Below are positions 8,501-15,410 of a stretch of 51,914 bases of DNA, in pieces. Numbering within the stretch: the stretch's first letter is position 1; every line of letters starts with the position of its first letter. Location: NCBI GenBank assembly GCA_003244045.1, contig QHBU01000079.1, positions 1 to 51,914 on the forward strand. Reading direction: 5' to 3'. The translations under genes and the position numbers were made by a program. The notes under the pieces were generated by a model that saw only the letters and a program-made list of their open reading frames with translations, searched no databases and was not told the origin of the DNA. This stretch comes from Candidatus Aeolococcus gillhamiae (GTDB lineage Bacteria; Chloroflexota; Dormibacteria; Aeolococcales; Aeolococcaceae).

Positions 8501-9304
8501 TCAACTCCCCTGTGCGGCAGTGGCACCCGCTGCCGTGGTCTGGCTCGACGCTCCGGTCGTCATGTACTCGACAAGGCTCTGCCGGTTGAACTCGCTGGCG
8601 TTCGCCTCCGCGACCATGCGGCCGAGGTGCATCACAGCGATCCGGTCGGCCACCTCGAAGACATCGTTGAGGTTGTGCGAGATGAGCATCACCGCCAACC
8701 CGTTGTCGCGGAGGCGCCGCACCAGATCGAGGACCTGCCTCGTCTGGTTCACGCCGAGCGCCGCGGTGGGCTCATCGAGGATGACCAGCTTGGAGTTCCA
8801 CATCACCGCCTTGGCGACGGCGACGGATTGCCGCTGGCCGCCGGACAGGGACGCAACCGGCTGGCGGATCGACCTGACCGTGGTGACGCGCAGTCCGGCC
8901 AGCGTCTTGCTGGCCGCGCGCTCCATCGAATCCTCGTCGAGCAGGCGGCGCCGGACGATCTCCCGTCCCAAGAACATGTTCTGGACGATGTCGAGGTTGT
9001 CCGCGAGAGCGAGGTCCTGGTACACGGTCTCGATGCCCAGCCGCGAGGCGTCGCGGGCGCTGCGGATGTGCACCGGCTTTCCCTCCCAGCTGATCTGCCC
9101 GTGGTCGGGCGGATGGATGCCGGAGATGCACCGGGTGAGCACGGACTTGCCGGCGCCGTTGTCGCCGCACAACGCGGTGATCTCGCCGGCGCGGAGGTCG
9201 AGGTGGACCTTGTACAGCGCCTGCACGGGACCGAAGTGCTTGTCCAGGTCGCGCACGGTGAGGAGGGCCTCGGCGCCTGCCACGGCGGTGGTGACTTCGC
9301 TCAT
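8501..9304 (-). CDS. Sugar ABC transporter ATP-binding protein, single ATPase domain
   Basis: A 267-residue ATPase with Walker A GDNGAGKS, Q-loop at ETVYQDLAL, signature VASLSGGQRQ, Walker B KLVILDEPTAALG and switch His in VMLISHNL. Many ribose/xylose importers use a protein with two fused ATPase domains of about 500 residues; this one has a single domain, like FrcA/XylG-type short forms, so it would act as a homodimer. It lies between the binding-protein gene (132-bp gap holding a strong hairpin) and the permease gene (4-bp gap). The ATG at 9304 has an AGGG-containing ribosome site. The C-terminal tail is Ala/Ser/Thr-rich and carries no known domain. Confidence 0.92.
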   Translation of the reverse strand: MSEVTTAVAGAEALLTVRDLDKHFGPVQALYKVHLDLRAGEITALCGDNGAGKSVLTRCISGIHPPDHGQISWEGKPVHIRSARDASRLGIETVYQDLALADNLDIVQNMFLGREIVRRRLLDEDSMERAASKTLAGLRVTTVRSIRQPVASLSGGQRQSVAVAKAVMWNSKLVILDEPTAALGVNQTRQVLDLVRRLRDNGLAVMLISHNLNDVFEVADRIAVMHLGRMVAEANASEFNRQSLVEYMTTGASSQTTAAGATAAQGS

Positions 9305-9389
9305 GTCAGCCCTGCCCGGTGACCGCGGGCTGAGACAGGCGGCACCTCATCGCGATCGGCATTATGGTCCTCTCGTTGGGAAGGTGTGG

Positions 9390-9418
9390 GGCACCGCCGC
9401 GCCCAGCGCGGCGGTGCC
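9390..9418 (-). terminator. Strong intra-operon stem-loop (attenuator or mRNA stabiliser)
   Basis: A perfect 13-bp GC-rich stem (arms GGCACCGCCGCGC and its complement) with a 3-nt loop lies 19 nt past the stop of the binding-protein gene and 85 nt before the ATPase start. There is no U-run in the leftward direction, so it is not a textbook terminator. Such hairpins commonly protect the binding-protein mRNA or reduce read-through so that binding protein exceeds ATPase and permease. Confidence 0.6.
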
Positions 9419-9436
9419 TCCGGCAACGGTTTTTGC

Positions 9437-10708
9437 CTACGGGGTGATCCCGGCGGCGGAGCAGACGCTCGTACCCACCGCGGTGCACAGCGTCGAGGCG
9501 GACACGAACTTGTCCTTGATGACGGTCGTGGCCATGTTGGTCGCGTCGACCCACTGCGGGGTCAGCAGCGACGCGGGCTCGGCCGTGCCACTCCCGGCCT
9601 TAGCAGGCTGCGTCGTGGCGTTGACGAGGGCGGGAGGAGGAGTCTGGCCAGCGCGCAGGATGGTCGCCAGGGCGACGGCGTCCTGGGCCTCCAAGTAGAC
9701 GGCCTTGTACACGGACCCGCACTGGAAGCCCTGCAGAATGTTCTCCATGCCCTGAAGGGTGGCGTCCTGACCGGTGGTGGGGATCTTCTTGGCGCTGACG
9801 CCGGCGTTCTTCAGGACGGTGATGACGGCGTTGGCAAGTCCGTCGTTGGCCTCGATGGTGGCGTTGATCTCCTTGTGCGCGGTGTACTGCTGCTGGAAGA
9901 TCGTGCCGCCGGTGGCGTTGACCCAACCCGGGGTGATCTGGTCACCGACCAGCAGTGCCCCGTTGGCGCCGGTCTTGCCAGCGGGCTCAGGAGTGGTGGT
10001 GTCGCCCCAGACGACGGAGTTGTAGCCCTGGGCGAAGGAGACCGCGTTCGGGTCCGTGTCCTCGCCACCGTTGAGCGTGAAGACCTTCGGGCTGGTGACG
10101 CTCCAGGACTGCAGGCACGACTGGAATCCGGTACCGATCAGCTTGCCCACCTGGACGTTGTCGAAGCTGACGTAGTAGGTGTTGGTGCCCTGGAAGGTGG
10201 CGCGGTCGTAGCTGATTGCTTTCACGCCGTGCGACTGCGCGAGCTGCTGGATCTGCGCGCCCACGGTGCTGTCGAGCGGGTCGTACACGAGGACGCTGGC
10301 GCCCAGCGTGATGTCCGCCTGGGCGTCTGCGAGCTCGGTGGCGTCGCTGCCCTGGGCGTTGTCGATCTTGAAGTCCGAGCTGCTGTACCCGGCTGCGGTG
10401 AACGCCTGGGTCAGGTACGGGGCGTCGAAGTTGACGTACCGGGTCGACGAGGTCGTGTCAGGGAGGATGACACCGACCAATCCCTTGCCGGCCGAGTGCA
10501 GGTCCTTGAGCTGGCTCATCACGGAGAACGAGCTGTCGAAGGACTTGACGCTGAGGCCCGACGGGACCGTTGCACCACTTCCCGACGAGGACGGCGACGT
10601 CGTGTTGTTGCTGCTTCCGCACGCTGCGGCCACAGCGGCCACGCCGACCACCGCTCCCCATCGTGTCGCCCGGGTGAGCGTGCCCGAGCTTCTGCTGTTG
10701 ATCCGCAT
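9437..10708 (-). CDS. Sugar ABC transporter substrate-binding lipoprotein
   Basis: A 423-residue exported lipoprotein: basic N-terminus, hydrophobic stretch and lipobox VAAACGSS (Cys 30), a Ser/Gly-rich linker, then a type I periplasmic-binding fold (Peripla_BP_4-like). Landmarks are KGLVGVILPDTTSSTRY, ITLGASVLVYDPLDS, the hinge-region SYDRATFQ and STNTYYVSFDN-like segment, and IPTTGQDATLQGMENIL near the end, the pattern of xylose/rhizopine-type binding proteins (XylF group). It is encoded 18 bp after the ROK regulator gene and before the ATPase and permease genes, so it is the ligand-capture part of that importer. The bound sugar is not determined by the sequence; XylF-like features suggest a pentose or related monosaccharide. 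Confidence 0.9.
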   Translation of the reverse strand: MRINSRSSGTLTRATRWGAVVGVAAVAAACGSSNNTTSPSSSGSGATVPSGLSVKSFDSSFSVMSQLKDLHSAGKGLVGVILPDTTSSTRYVNFDAPYLTQAFTAAGYSSSDFKIDNAQGSDATELADAQADITLGASVLVYDPLDSTVGAQIQQLAQSHGVKAISYDRATFQGTNTYYVSFDNVQVGKLIGTGFQSCLQSWSVTSPKVFTLNGGEDTDPNAVSFAQGYNSVVWGDTTTPEPAGKTGANGALLVGDQITPGWVNATGGTIFQQQYTAHKEINATIEANDGLANAVITVLKNAGVSAKKIPTTGQDATLQGMENILQGFQCGSVYKAVYLEAQDAVALATILRAGQTPPPALVNATTQPAKAGSGTAEPASLLTPQWVDATNMATTVIKDKFVSASTLCTAVGTSVCSAAGITP

Positions 10709-10726
10709 GCCGAGGTCCTCCTGTAG

Positions 10727-11980
10727 CTAGCCGGCCAATGAGATTTGATGGGCGGATGCCCTGTCAGTGGAAACCAATTGGTCGCGGGCACCGTACGGCG
10801 CCACGCTGTCCCCTTCCTGGAGCGCGAGCGCGAGCGCGCCAAGGACGCCGGCGCGCTCGGAGAAGGCCCCGGTGGTGATCTTCGGGGCGTGGGCGGGGAG
10901 CGCCATGGTGCGCCGTGCGATCGACTCGCGAATCGCCGACAGCAGCACCTCGCCGGCGCCGGCGAGCTCTCCGCCAACGATGATCAGCTGTGGGCTGAGC
11001 AGGTTGCACAGGTTGGCCAGCGCCACGCCGATGTGCCGTCCCGCATCGGTGAGCACGCGCCGGCAGCCCACGTCCCCCTCCTCGCTGAGGCGGAGCAGGT
11101 CGGTCACGGTGAAGTCGTCCGGATAGCTCCTGCGCAGCAACTCGAGCAACGCCGGAGAGGCGGCGAACACCTCGAGGCAGCCTCGGTTGCCGCAGCGGCA
11201 CAGCGGGCCGTCCTCCTCGATGGTCGTGTGTCCGATCTCGCCCGCCGAGCCGGCAACACCCCGGTATAGCTGCCCGTTGAGCACGAGGCCCGCGCCGATA
11301 CCGGTCGACACCTTGACGTACGCGAAATCGCTGAACCCGCGGCCCACTCCCCAGAGGCCCTCGGCCAGCGCTCCCAGGTTGGCGTCGTTGTCGACGGTGG
11401 TTCGGACCCCGAGCGCTTCCTCGAAGGCCGCAGTCACGTTGAACCCGGCCCAGCCGGGGAGGATCGCTGAGGAGAGGGTGCGGCCAGAGTCGCGGTTGGT
11501 CGGCCCGGGCACGCCCACCGCGAGCACCTGGACGTCTGAGATGTGTGCGCCGGCGTTGGCGAGAAGCTCTCGGAACACGCGCGCCGCCTCCGACACGCTC
11601 ACGGCCGCCTCGTGGCCGTACGCGAGGGTCACATAGGCCTCGCCACGCACGGTGTGGGTGAAGTCCGCGACCGCTGCACGGATGTGGCGATTGCCGAAGT
11701 CGATCCCACCGACGAGGCCGGTCGATGGCTCGAGGCTCACCTCGGCGACCTTGCGGCCGTTGCGGTGCACCTCTGAGGTGCGCGCCAGGCCTTGGCTGGT
11801 CAGCTCGCGGACGATGTTGGACACCGAGGCATGCGAGAGACCGGTGGCACGCGAGATCTCCGCCTGGGTCAGAGGACCGTTCAATCGCAGCGTGGTCAGT
11901 GCCTCATGACGGTTGGCGCGCCGAAGATCCGTCAACGAACCCCCGCTACGCCGCCCAACCATGCCGCGGACTGTGCGCAT
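10727..11980 (-). CDS. ROK-family transcriptional regulator (XylR/NagC-like)
   Basis: A 417-residue regulator. Residues about 20-80 form a winged helix-turn-helix (LTQAEISRATGLSHASVSNI, then GLARTSEVHRNGRKV); the rest is a ROK sugar-kinase-like domain with the phosphate loop GGIDFGNRHIRAA, a GVPGP motif, and the zinc-site signature EIGHTTIEEDGPLCRCGNRG followed by CLEVFAA. The ROK sugar-binding residues are kept, so it likely senses the transported sugar or a derivative. It heads the operon (18 bp before the binding-protein gene) and is preceded by two GTCA-N5-TGAC palindromes, which suggests autoregulation and control of the transporter. The start at 11980 gives MRTVRGMVGRR; a start a few codons later is possible. 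Confidence 0.93.
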   Translation of the reverse strand: MRTVRGMVGRRSGGSLTDLRRANRHEALTTLRLNGPLTQAEISRATGLSHASVSNIVRELTSQGLARTSEVHRNGRKVAEVSLEPSTGLVGGIDFGNRHIRAAVADFTHTVRGEAYVTLAYGHEAAVSVSEAARVFRELLANAGAHISDVQVLAVGVPGPTNRDSGRTLSSAILPGWAGFNVTAAFEEALGVRTTVDNDANLGALAEGLWGVGRGFSDFAYVKVSTGIGAGLVLNGQLYRGVAGSAGEIGHTTIEEDGPLCRCGNRGCLEVFAASPALLELLRRSYPDDFTVTDLLRLSEEGDVGCRRVLTDAGRHIGVALANLCNLLSPQLIIVGGELAGAGEVLLSAIRESIARRTMALPAHAPKITTGAFSERAGVLGALALALQEGDSVAPYGARDQLVSTDRASAHQISLAG

Positions 11981-11994
11981 CCGCGATGGCCACT

Positions 11995-12049
11995 GTCAAG
12001 CTTTGACGGCATTTGTCCGCCGCTGCCCCTTCGGCCGTCAGATCTTGAC
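11995..12049. promoter_or_regulatory. Paired operator-like palindromes GTCA-N5-TGAC
   Basis: Two inverted repeats of the same form, GTCA-AGCTT-TGAC (11995-12007) and GTCA-GATCT-TGAC (12037-12049), both followed by GG, have centres 42 bp apart, about four helical turns. They lie in the divergent gap between the ROK gene (start 11980) and the PRC-barrel-like gene (start 12107). They are the natural candidates for ROK operators. Confidence 0.6.
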
Positions 12050-12106
12050 GGGGCTGGTTCAGGGGGCAGCGCCAGGCGGTTCGGCCTTCGCTAAGGTTGC
12101 GGCGAC

Positions 12107-12448
12107 ATGGCCGACGAACCCGAAGAACAGGTCTCGTGGATGGCGGTTGGTGCGCATCTTCCCGTCATCGCCAGCGACGGTACGGAGGTGGGCCACGTCC
12201 TCGAGGTGGCGGCATTGCCCGAGGAGGACATCTTCCACGGGATCGTGTTCTCGCATCGCCAGCACGGTCGCACTTACATGGCCCCCGCGGCGGACGTCGC
12301 CCGCATCACCACGAAGGCCGTGTACCTGAGCGTCGACACCGCCGCGGCCGAGCAATACGAGGAGTTCCATCAGCTGCACATCTCCCGGCTGGGGCTGCGG
12401 GGCATCCTCAACTGGAAGCACATGGGGTGGAAGGACTCGGCGGAGTAG
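12107..12448 (+). CDS. Small PRC-barrel-like protein of unknown function
   Basis: A 113-residue soluble protein without signal peptide or membrane segment. The first part looks like a PRC-barrel beta-fold: WMAVGAHLPVIASDGTEVGH, then VLEVAALPEEDIFHGIVF and YMAPAADVARITTKAVYL. Such domains occur in ribosome-maturation and stress/photosynthetic-complex-associated proteins; no catalytic residues are visible. The C-terminal end (LGLRGILNWKHMGWKDSAE) is rich in Trp and Lys. A TAAGGT -10 box ends 9 nt before the ATG, so the transcript probably has little or no leader. It is divergent from the ROK regulator and may share its operators, but there is no evidence it belongs to sugar uptake. Confidence 0.72.
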   Translation: MADEPEEQVSWMAVGAHLPVIASDGTEVGHVLEVAALPEEDIFHGIVFSHRQHGRTYMAPAADVARITTKAVYLSVDTAAAEQYEEFHQLHISRLGLRGILNWKHMGWKDSAE

Positions 12449-12513
12449 CGGGCGGACGCTCACGCAAGGAATTGCGGCTCGGACTCGTGCTGCGCCGCCG
12501 GCGGCGCATGCAC

Positions 12514-12903
12514 CTAATCGCGAGCTAGCGCCTCGACGCGGCTGCGGATCTCGTCGCGGACGATCTGCACCGCGGACTCGTCCCGGCCCGCAGGGTCATC
12601 CAGCTCCCAATCGACATAGCGCTTGCCCGGGATGAACGGGCAGGCGTCACCGCAGCCCATGGTGACGACCACCTCGGCCCACTCGGCGTCGGTATTCGTC
12701 AGCGGGCGCGGGATGCGCTCGCTGAGGTCGATGCCGACCTCGCGCATGACCGCGACCACCTCCGGATGCAGAGTGTCAGCTGGATCCGACCCCGCCGAGC
12801 GCGCCTCTCCACCGAGGCTCTCCCAGAATGCCTGGGCCATCTGCGAACGCCCCGCGTTGTGTACGCACACGAACAGTGCGCGGGGAAGGGTAGGCTGGGT
12901 CAT
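12514..12903 (-). CDS. arsC: Arsenate reductase, low-molecular-weight phosphatase fold (ArsC)
   Basis: A 129-residue cytoplasmic enzyme reducing arsenate to arsenite. The phosphate-binding P-loop is VCVHNAGRS (Cys13-X5-Arg19), preceded by LF and followed by QMAQAF; the second cysteine pair lies in MGCGDACPF (Cys84, Cys88). This is the arrangement of thioredoxin- or mycothiol-linked ArsC rather than the glutaredoxin-linked type. The Asp-Pro region is DWELDDPAGRD. Its ATG overlaps the aquaporin stop codon (ATGA, 12900-12903), which couples translation of the two, and an inverted repeat can hide its ribosome site and start. It is the last gene of the leftward arsenic operon. Confidence 0.94.
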   Translation of the reverse strand: MTQPTLPRALFVCVHNAGRSQMAQAFWESLGGEARSAGSDPADTLHPEVVAVMREVGIDLSERIPRPLTNTDAEWAEVVVTMGCGDACPFIPGKRYVDWELDDPAGRDESAVQIVRDEIRSRVEALARD

Positions 12904-13604
12904 GAGGCTTCCTCATGGGGCATGACGACGACACGCTGGGTGTCGACAAAGGTCGGGTAGAGAAGCCGGATCGCGCCGAAGGCGACGATGGACCCGACGA
13001 CTTGGAAGATCACGAACCCTGGCACGGACCCGGGTGAGATCCCTGCGAACGTGTCCGAGAACATGCGCGCGATGCTGACGGCGGGGTTGGCGAAGCTGGT
13101 CGACGCGGTGAAGAAGTACGCGCCCGTGATGTACGCGCCGACCGCGAATGGCGCCATGTGCGCGCGCCGGCTCCGCGCCAGCCCGAAGATAACCAGCAGC
13201 AGGCCAAAGGTGGCGACGGCTTCGGCGAGCCACAGACCACCCCCGCTCCGTGCCTTGTGCGAGATCTGCAACGCCGGCAGCGAGAACATCAGGTTGGCGA
13301 CGACGGTGCCGGCGCATGCGCCTGCGACCTGCGCCGCGACGTAGGCGGCGAGCTCAGCCCGGCGCAGGCCGCCGAACGCTGTGTCCACGAGGCTCACCAC
13401 CGGGTTGAGGTGCGCGCCGGAGACGGCCCCAACCGCGAGGATGATCGCCGCCAGGGCCGACCCGGTGGCGAGTGCATTCTCGAGCAGCTGAAGGCCGGTA
13501 TCCGACGGGCTGAGCCGCTGCGCGGCGATGCCCGACCCCACCACGGCGATGAGCAGCAATGCGGTGCCGACGAACTCGGCAAGGGCTCGGCGTGTCAGCA
13601 GCAC
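12900..13604 (-). CDS. Aquaporin/MIP-family channel (AqpS-like) in arsenic operon
   Basis: A 234-residue membrane channel with six transmembrane helices and the two aquaporin boxes: SGAHLNPVVSL (NPV in place of NPA, about residue 68) and SFANPAVSIAR (NPA, about residue 170). In Sinorhizobium meliloti an aquaglyceroporin, AqpS, sits in an arsR-aqpS-arsC operon and lets arsenite made by ArsC leave the cell. The same gene set here and the absence of an ArsB or Acr3 pump in the operon suggest that role. The gene overlaps the ArsI/CadI-like stop upstream (10 bp) and the arsC start downstream (4 bp). The GTG at 13604 gives MLLTRRALAEFVGT with the expected first helix. Confidence 0.9.
   Translation of the reverse strand: MLLTRRALAEFVGTALLLIAVVGSGIAAQRLSPSDTGLQLLENALATGSALAAIILAVGAVSGAHLNPVVSLVDTAFGGLRRAELAAYVAAQVAGACAGTVVANLMFSLPALQISHKARSGGGLWLAEAVATFGLLLVIFGLARSRRAHMAPFAVGAYITGAYFFTASTSFANPAVSIARMFSDTFAGISPGSVPGFVIFQVVGSIVAFGAIRLLYPTFVDTQRVVVMPHEEAS
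12901..12917 (-). promoter_or_regulatory. Inverted repeat covering the arsC ribosome site and start codon
   Basis: In the leftward mRNA the repeat CATGAGG-AAG-CCTCATG (7-bp arms, 3-nt loop) contains the GAGG Shine-Dalgarno in one arm and the arsC ATG in the other. Folding would block independent initiation; ribosomes finishing the aquaporin gene would open it. It also encodes the aquaporin C-terminus, so chance is possible. Confidence 0.45.
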
Positions 13605-14053
13605 GGGGCGGTGGCACTCCTCCCATCAGTTGCGCAGGCGCCGGCCCCGCACGTGCCGTTCGCGCGCAGGGTCGTGACGTGTGATCCATCAGCTTCGCCG
13701 CGCACGGTGTACACCTCCCAAGGCGCCCCGTCCGGATCGCTCACCCACACCTTGTCCTGGAGGGCGTAGCAGCACTCGACGCCGTCCTCGACGGCTGTCT
13801 CCAGACCGGCGGCTGCAAGACGTCGGGTGGCGGCGACGACCTCCTCGGTGGAGGAGACCTCGACGCCAATGTGGTTGAGCGTCGCGCCGGCGTCGGCCGA
13901 CTCGATGAGCACGAGCTTCAGCGGTGGCTCGGCGATCGCGAAGTTGGCGTACCCGGGACGGCGCTTGGCCGGTTCGGTGCTGAACAGCTTCGAGTAGAAC
14001 GCGACCGCCGCATCCACGTCGGTGACGTTGATGGCCAGCTGAACGCGAGACAC
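13595..14053 (-). CDS. ArsI/CadI-family VOC metalloprotein
   Basis: A 152-residue vicinal-oxygen-chelate protein close in pattern to mycobacterial CadI and to ArsI, the Fe(II) dioxygenase that breaks C-As bonds of methylarsenite. Visible landmarks are MSRVQLAINVTD, RPGYANFAIAEPPLKLVL, the metal ligand region LNHIGVEV (His61), the vicinal cysteine pair that binds organoarsenicals (Cys94-Cys95 in GVECCYALQDK, with Lys101), and the metal-ligand Glu113 in PWEVYTV. Position 5, a His in characterised Bacillus ArsI, is Gln as in CadI. I start it at the GTG at 14053, 2 bp after the stop of the cysteine-rich micro-ORF, because that gives the family N-terminus; in-frame GTGs at 14083, 14077 and 14065 exist. 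The C-terminal tail carries four more cysteines and a final CC. Confidence 0.88.
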   Translation of the reverse strand: MSRVQLAINVTDVDAAVAFYSKLFSTEPAKRRPGYANFAIAEPPLKLVLIESADAGATLNHIGVEVSSTEEVVAATRRLAAAGLETAVEDGVECCYALQDKVWVSDPDGAPWEVYTVRGEADGSHVTTLRANGTCGAGACATDGRSATAPCC

Positions 14054-14055
14054 GG

Positions 14056-14112
14056 CTAGAGGCACCCGCCGACGCACGGGCACTCACAGGGACACGGGCA
14101 ATCACACGGCAC
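14056..14112 (-). CDS. Cysteine-rich 18-residue micro-ORF at head of arsenic operon
   Basis: A GTG at 14112 stands 6 nt behind a perfect AGGAGG (14119-14124) and opens MPCDCPCPCECPCVGGCL before a TAG at 14056-14058. Seven of the 18 residues are Cys, six of them alternating with Pro, Asp or Glu (C-x-C-x-C). The next gene (ArsI/CadI-like) starts 2 bp after the stop and has no convincing ribosome site of its own, so it is probably translated by coupling. The peptide could bind arsenite or other thiophilic metals, or act as a leader that senses charged Cys-tRNA. I do not recognise it as a known family. Evidence for translation is the ribosome site and spacing only. Confidence 0.6.
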   Translation of the reverse strand: MPCDCPCPCECPCVGGCL

Positions 14113-14124
14113 GGCACACCTCCT

Positions 14125-14193
14125 ATCGATGACTGTCGATTGATTGTGTCCAGATGCTACACCGTCCCATCGACGCGTGTCAATGGGTATGAT
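14125..14193. promoter_or_regulatory. Divergent ars promoter/operator region
   Basis: Leftward promoter: TTGACA (complement of 14178-14183), 18-nt spacer, TAGCAT (complement of 14154-14159). Rightward: a TATGAT -10 box at 14188-14193 sits 6 nt before the arsR ATG, so arsR looks leaderless. A near-perfect 22-bp dyad (CCCAT...ATGGG, inner GAC/GTC; 14166-14187) covers the leftward -35, and a second dyad ATCGA-N6-TCGAT (14125-14140) lies next to the micro-ORF ribosome site. Both suit binding by ArsR, repressing both directions. Confidence 0.65.
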
Positions 14194-14199
14194 GCGCCG

Positions 14200-14553
14200 A
14201 TGACCACCGTGAGCGAGCTGCCGATGGCGACGACCCGCGTCAAGGGCTGCTGCCAGGAGCTGAGTGAGCCCTTGCCGGCGGCGGTGGTCGATGAGGCCGC
14301 TGCGCTGCTGCGCGCCCTGTCCGACCCCACCCGGCTCCAGATGCTGGCCATGCTCGCCCAGGCGGACGAGCCCATCTGCGTGTGCGACTTCACCGCGGCC
14401 TTCGACGTCGGCCAGCCAACGGTGAGTCATCACCTCGGCAAGCTCCGCGATGCCGGGCTGGTCACCAGCGCCAAGCACGGCATCTGGGCGTTCTACGCTC
14501 TGTCGCCGAAGCTGCCCGTGATCGCGCAAGCGGTGCTCGCCGGGCTGCTGTAG
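14200..14553 (+). CDS. arsR: ArsR-family arsenic-responsive repressor
   Basis: A 117-residue winged-helix repressor. It has the ArsR DNA-binding region (ALSDPTRLQMLAMLAQ, then FDVGQPTVSHHLGKLRDAGL) and the arsenite-binding cysteines in PICVCDF (Cys60, Cys62), the classic ELCVCDL motif of the alpha-3 helix. A further vicinal pair, Cys17-Cys18 in KGCCQEL, could supply a third ligand as in Corynebacterium/Acidithiobacillus-type ArsR proteins with N-terminal cysteines. The ATG at 14200 is preferred over the longer open frame because a TATGAT box lies 6 nt upstream. It is divergent from the arsenic operon and should repress both it and itself until arsenite binds. Confidence 0.94.
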   Translation: MTTVSELPMATTRVKGCCQELSEPLPAAVVDEAAALLRALSDPTRLQMLAMLAQADEPICVCDFTAAFDVGQPTVSHHLGKLRDAGLVTSAKHGIWAFYALSPKLPVIAQAVLAGLL

Positions 14554-14554
14554 C

Positions 14555-15409
14555 TCAGGCGGGGATGGGCACGGCGGTGCCCGCTACCCGGATCCCGCCC
14601 GAGCCCGGGTCGATCTCCACTGCGATAAGGCTGGGGCGCCCCATGTCGTCGCCCTGGTGGATGGTGATCGTCGCCGGCGGCTGAACAGCGCCGAGCTCGC
14701 GCAGGTAGGCGCCTAGGGCGGCGGCCGCGGCACCGGTCGCAGGATCCTCGACGACACCGCCGACGGGGAACGGCACGCGTGAATGGAAGATGGCGGGGCC
14801 CTCGCGCCAGACGAGCTGGATGGTGGTCCAATCCTCGGCGGTCATGAGCTGGCGCAGCCGTTCGAAGTCATAGGACAGCCTCGACAGCAACTCGCGCGAA
14901 CGCACCCCGAACACGAGGTGGTGCGCGCCGGCAAAGGCGATGCGCGGTGGCAACTGCGGGTCGATGTCGTCCTCTTGCCAGCCAAGCGCCGCAAGGGCTT
15001 CGGCGACAATCGCCGCCGGCGTCTCGCTCACCGACGGCGTGACGCTGGTGAGTGTCGCGACGGTCCGCCGACTCCCATCCGCGTGCACGCGCACGGCCAC
15101 CTCGCCCGCCGGTGTCTGGAAACGCAGCTCGCCACCGGCACCCTGATCGGCGAGCGCGACCGCCGAGGCGATCGTCGCATGGCCACAGAACGGAACCTCG
15201 GCGACCGGGCTGAAGTAGCGGATCGTGTAGTCACCAGGTCGCGGCAACGGCCACAGGAACGCCGTCTCGCTGTAGCCGACGTCGTGTGCGATTCGCAGCA
15301 GCGTCGCGTCGTCGAGTCCATTGGCGTCGAGCACCACCCCGGCGGGATTTCCGCCGCTGGGATCGTCGGAGAACGCCGTGTAGCGAAGAACCTCGACTCC
15401 GTTGTCCAT
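14555..15409 (-). CDS. PhzF-family isomerase/epimerase-like protein
   Basis: A 284-residue protein of the PhzF/YddE family with the two-lobed diaminopimelate-epimerase-like fold. Landmarks are DDPSGGNPAGVVL near the start, YSETAFLWP (the catalytic Glu of PhzF sits at this position), PVAEVPFCGHATIASA in the first lobe, and EDPATGAAAAALGAYLRE in the second. PhzF isomerises trans-2,3-dihydro-3-hydroxyanthranilate in phenazine synthesis, but no other phenazine genes are here, so this is one of the many homologs of unknown substrate. It begins 1 bp from the FAD oxidoreductase stop on the same strand, is the last gene of the leftward amine-catabolism operon and converges on arsR. Confidence 0.88.
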   Translation of the reverse strand: MDNGVEVLRYTAFSDDPSGGNPAGVVLDANGLDDATLLRIAHDVGYSETAFLWPLPRPGDYTIRYFSPVAEVPFCGHATIASAVALADQGAGGELRFQTPAGEVAVRVHADGSRRTVATLTSVTPSVSETPAAIVAEALAALGWQEDDIDPQLPPRIAFAGAHHLVFGVRSRELLSRLSYDFERLRQLMTAEDWTTIQLVWREGPAIFHSRVPFPVGGVVEDPATGAAAAALGAYLRELGAVQPPATITIHQGDDMGRPSLIAVEIDPGSGGIRVAGTAVPIPA

Positions 15410-15410
15410 C

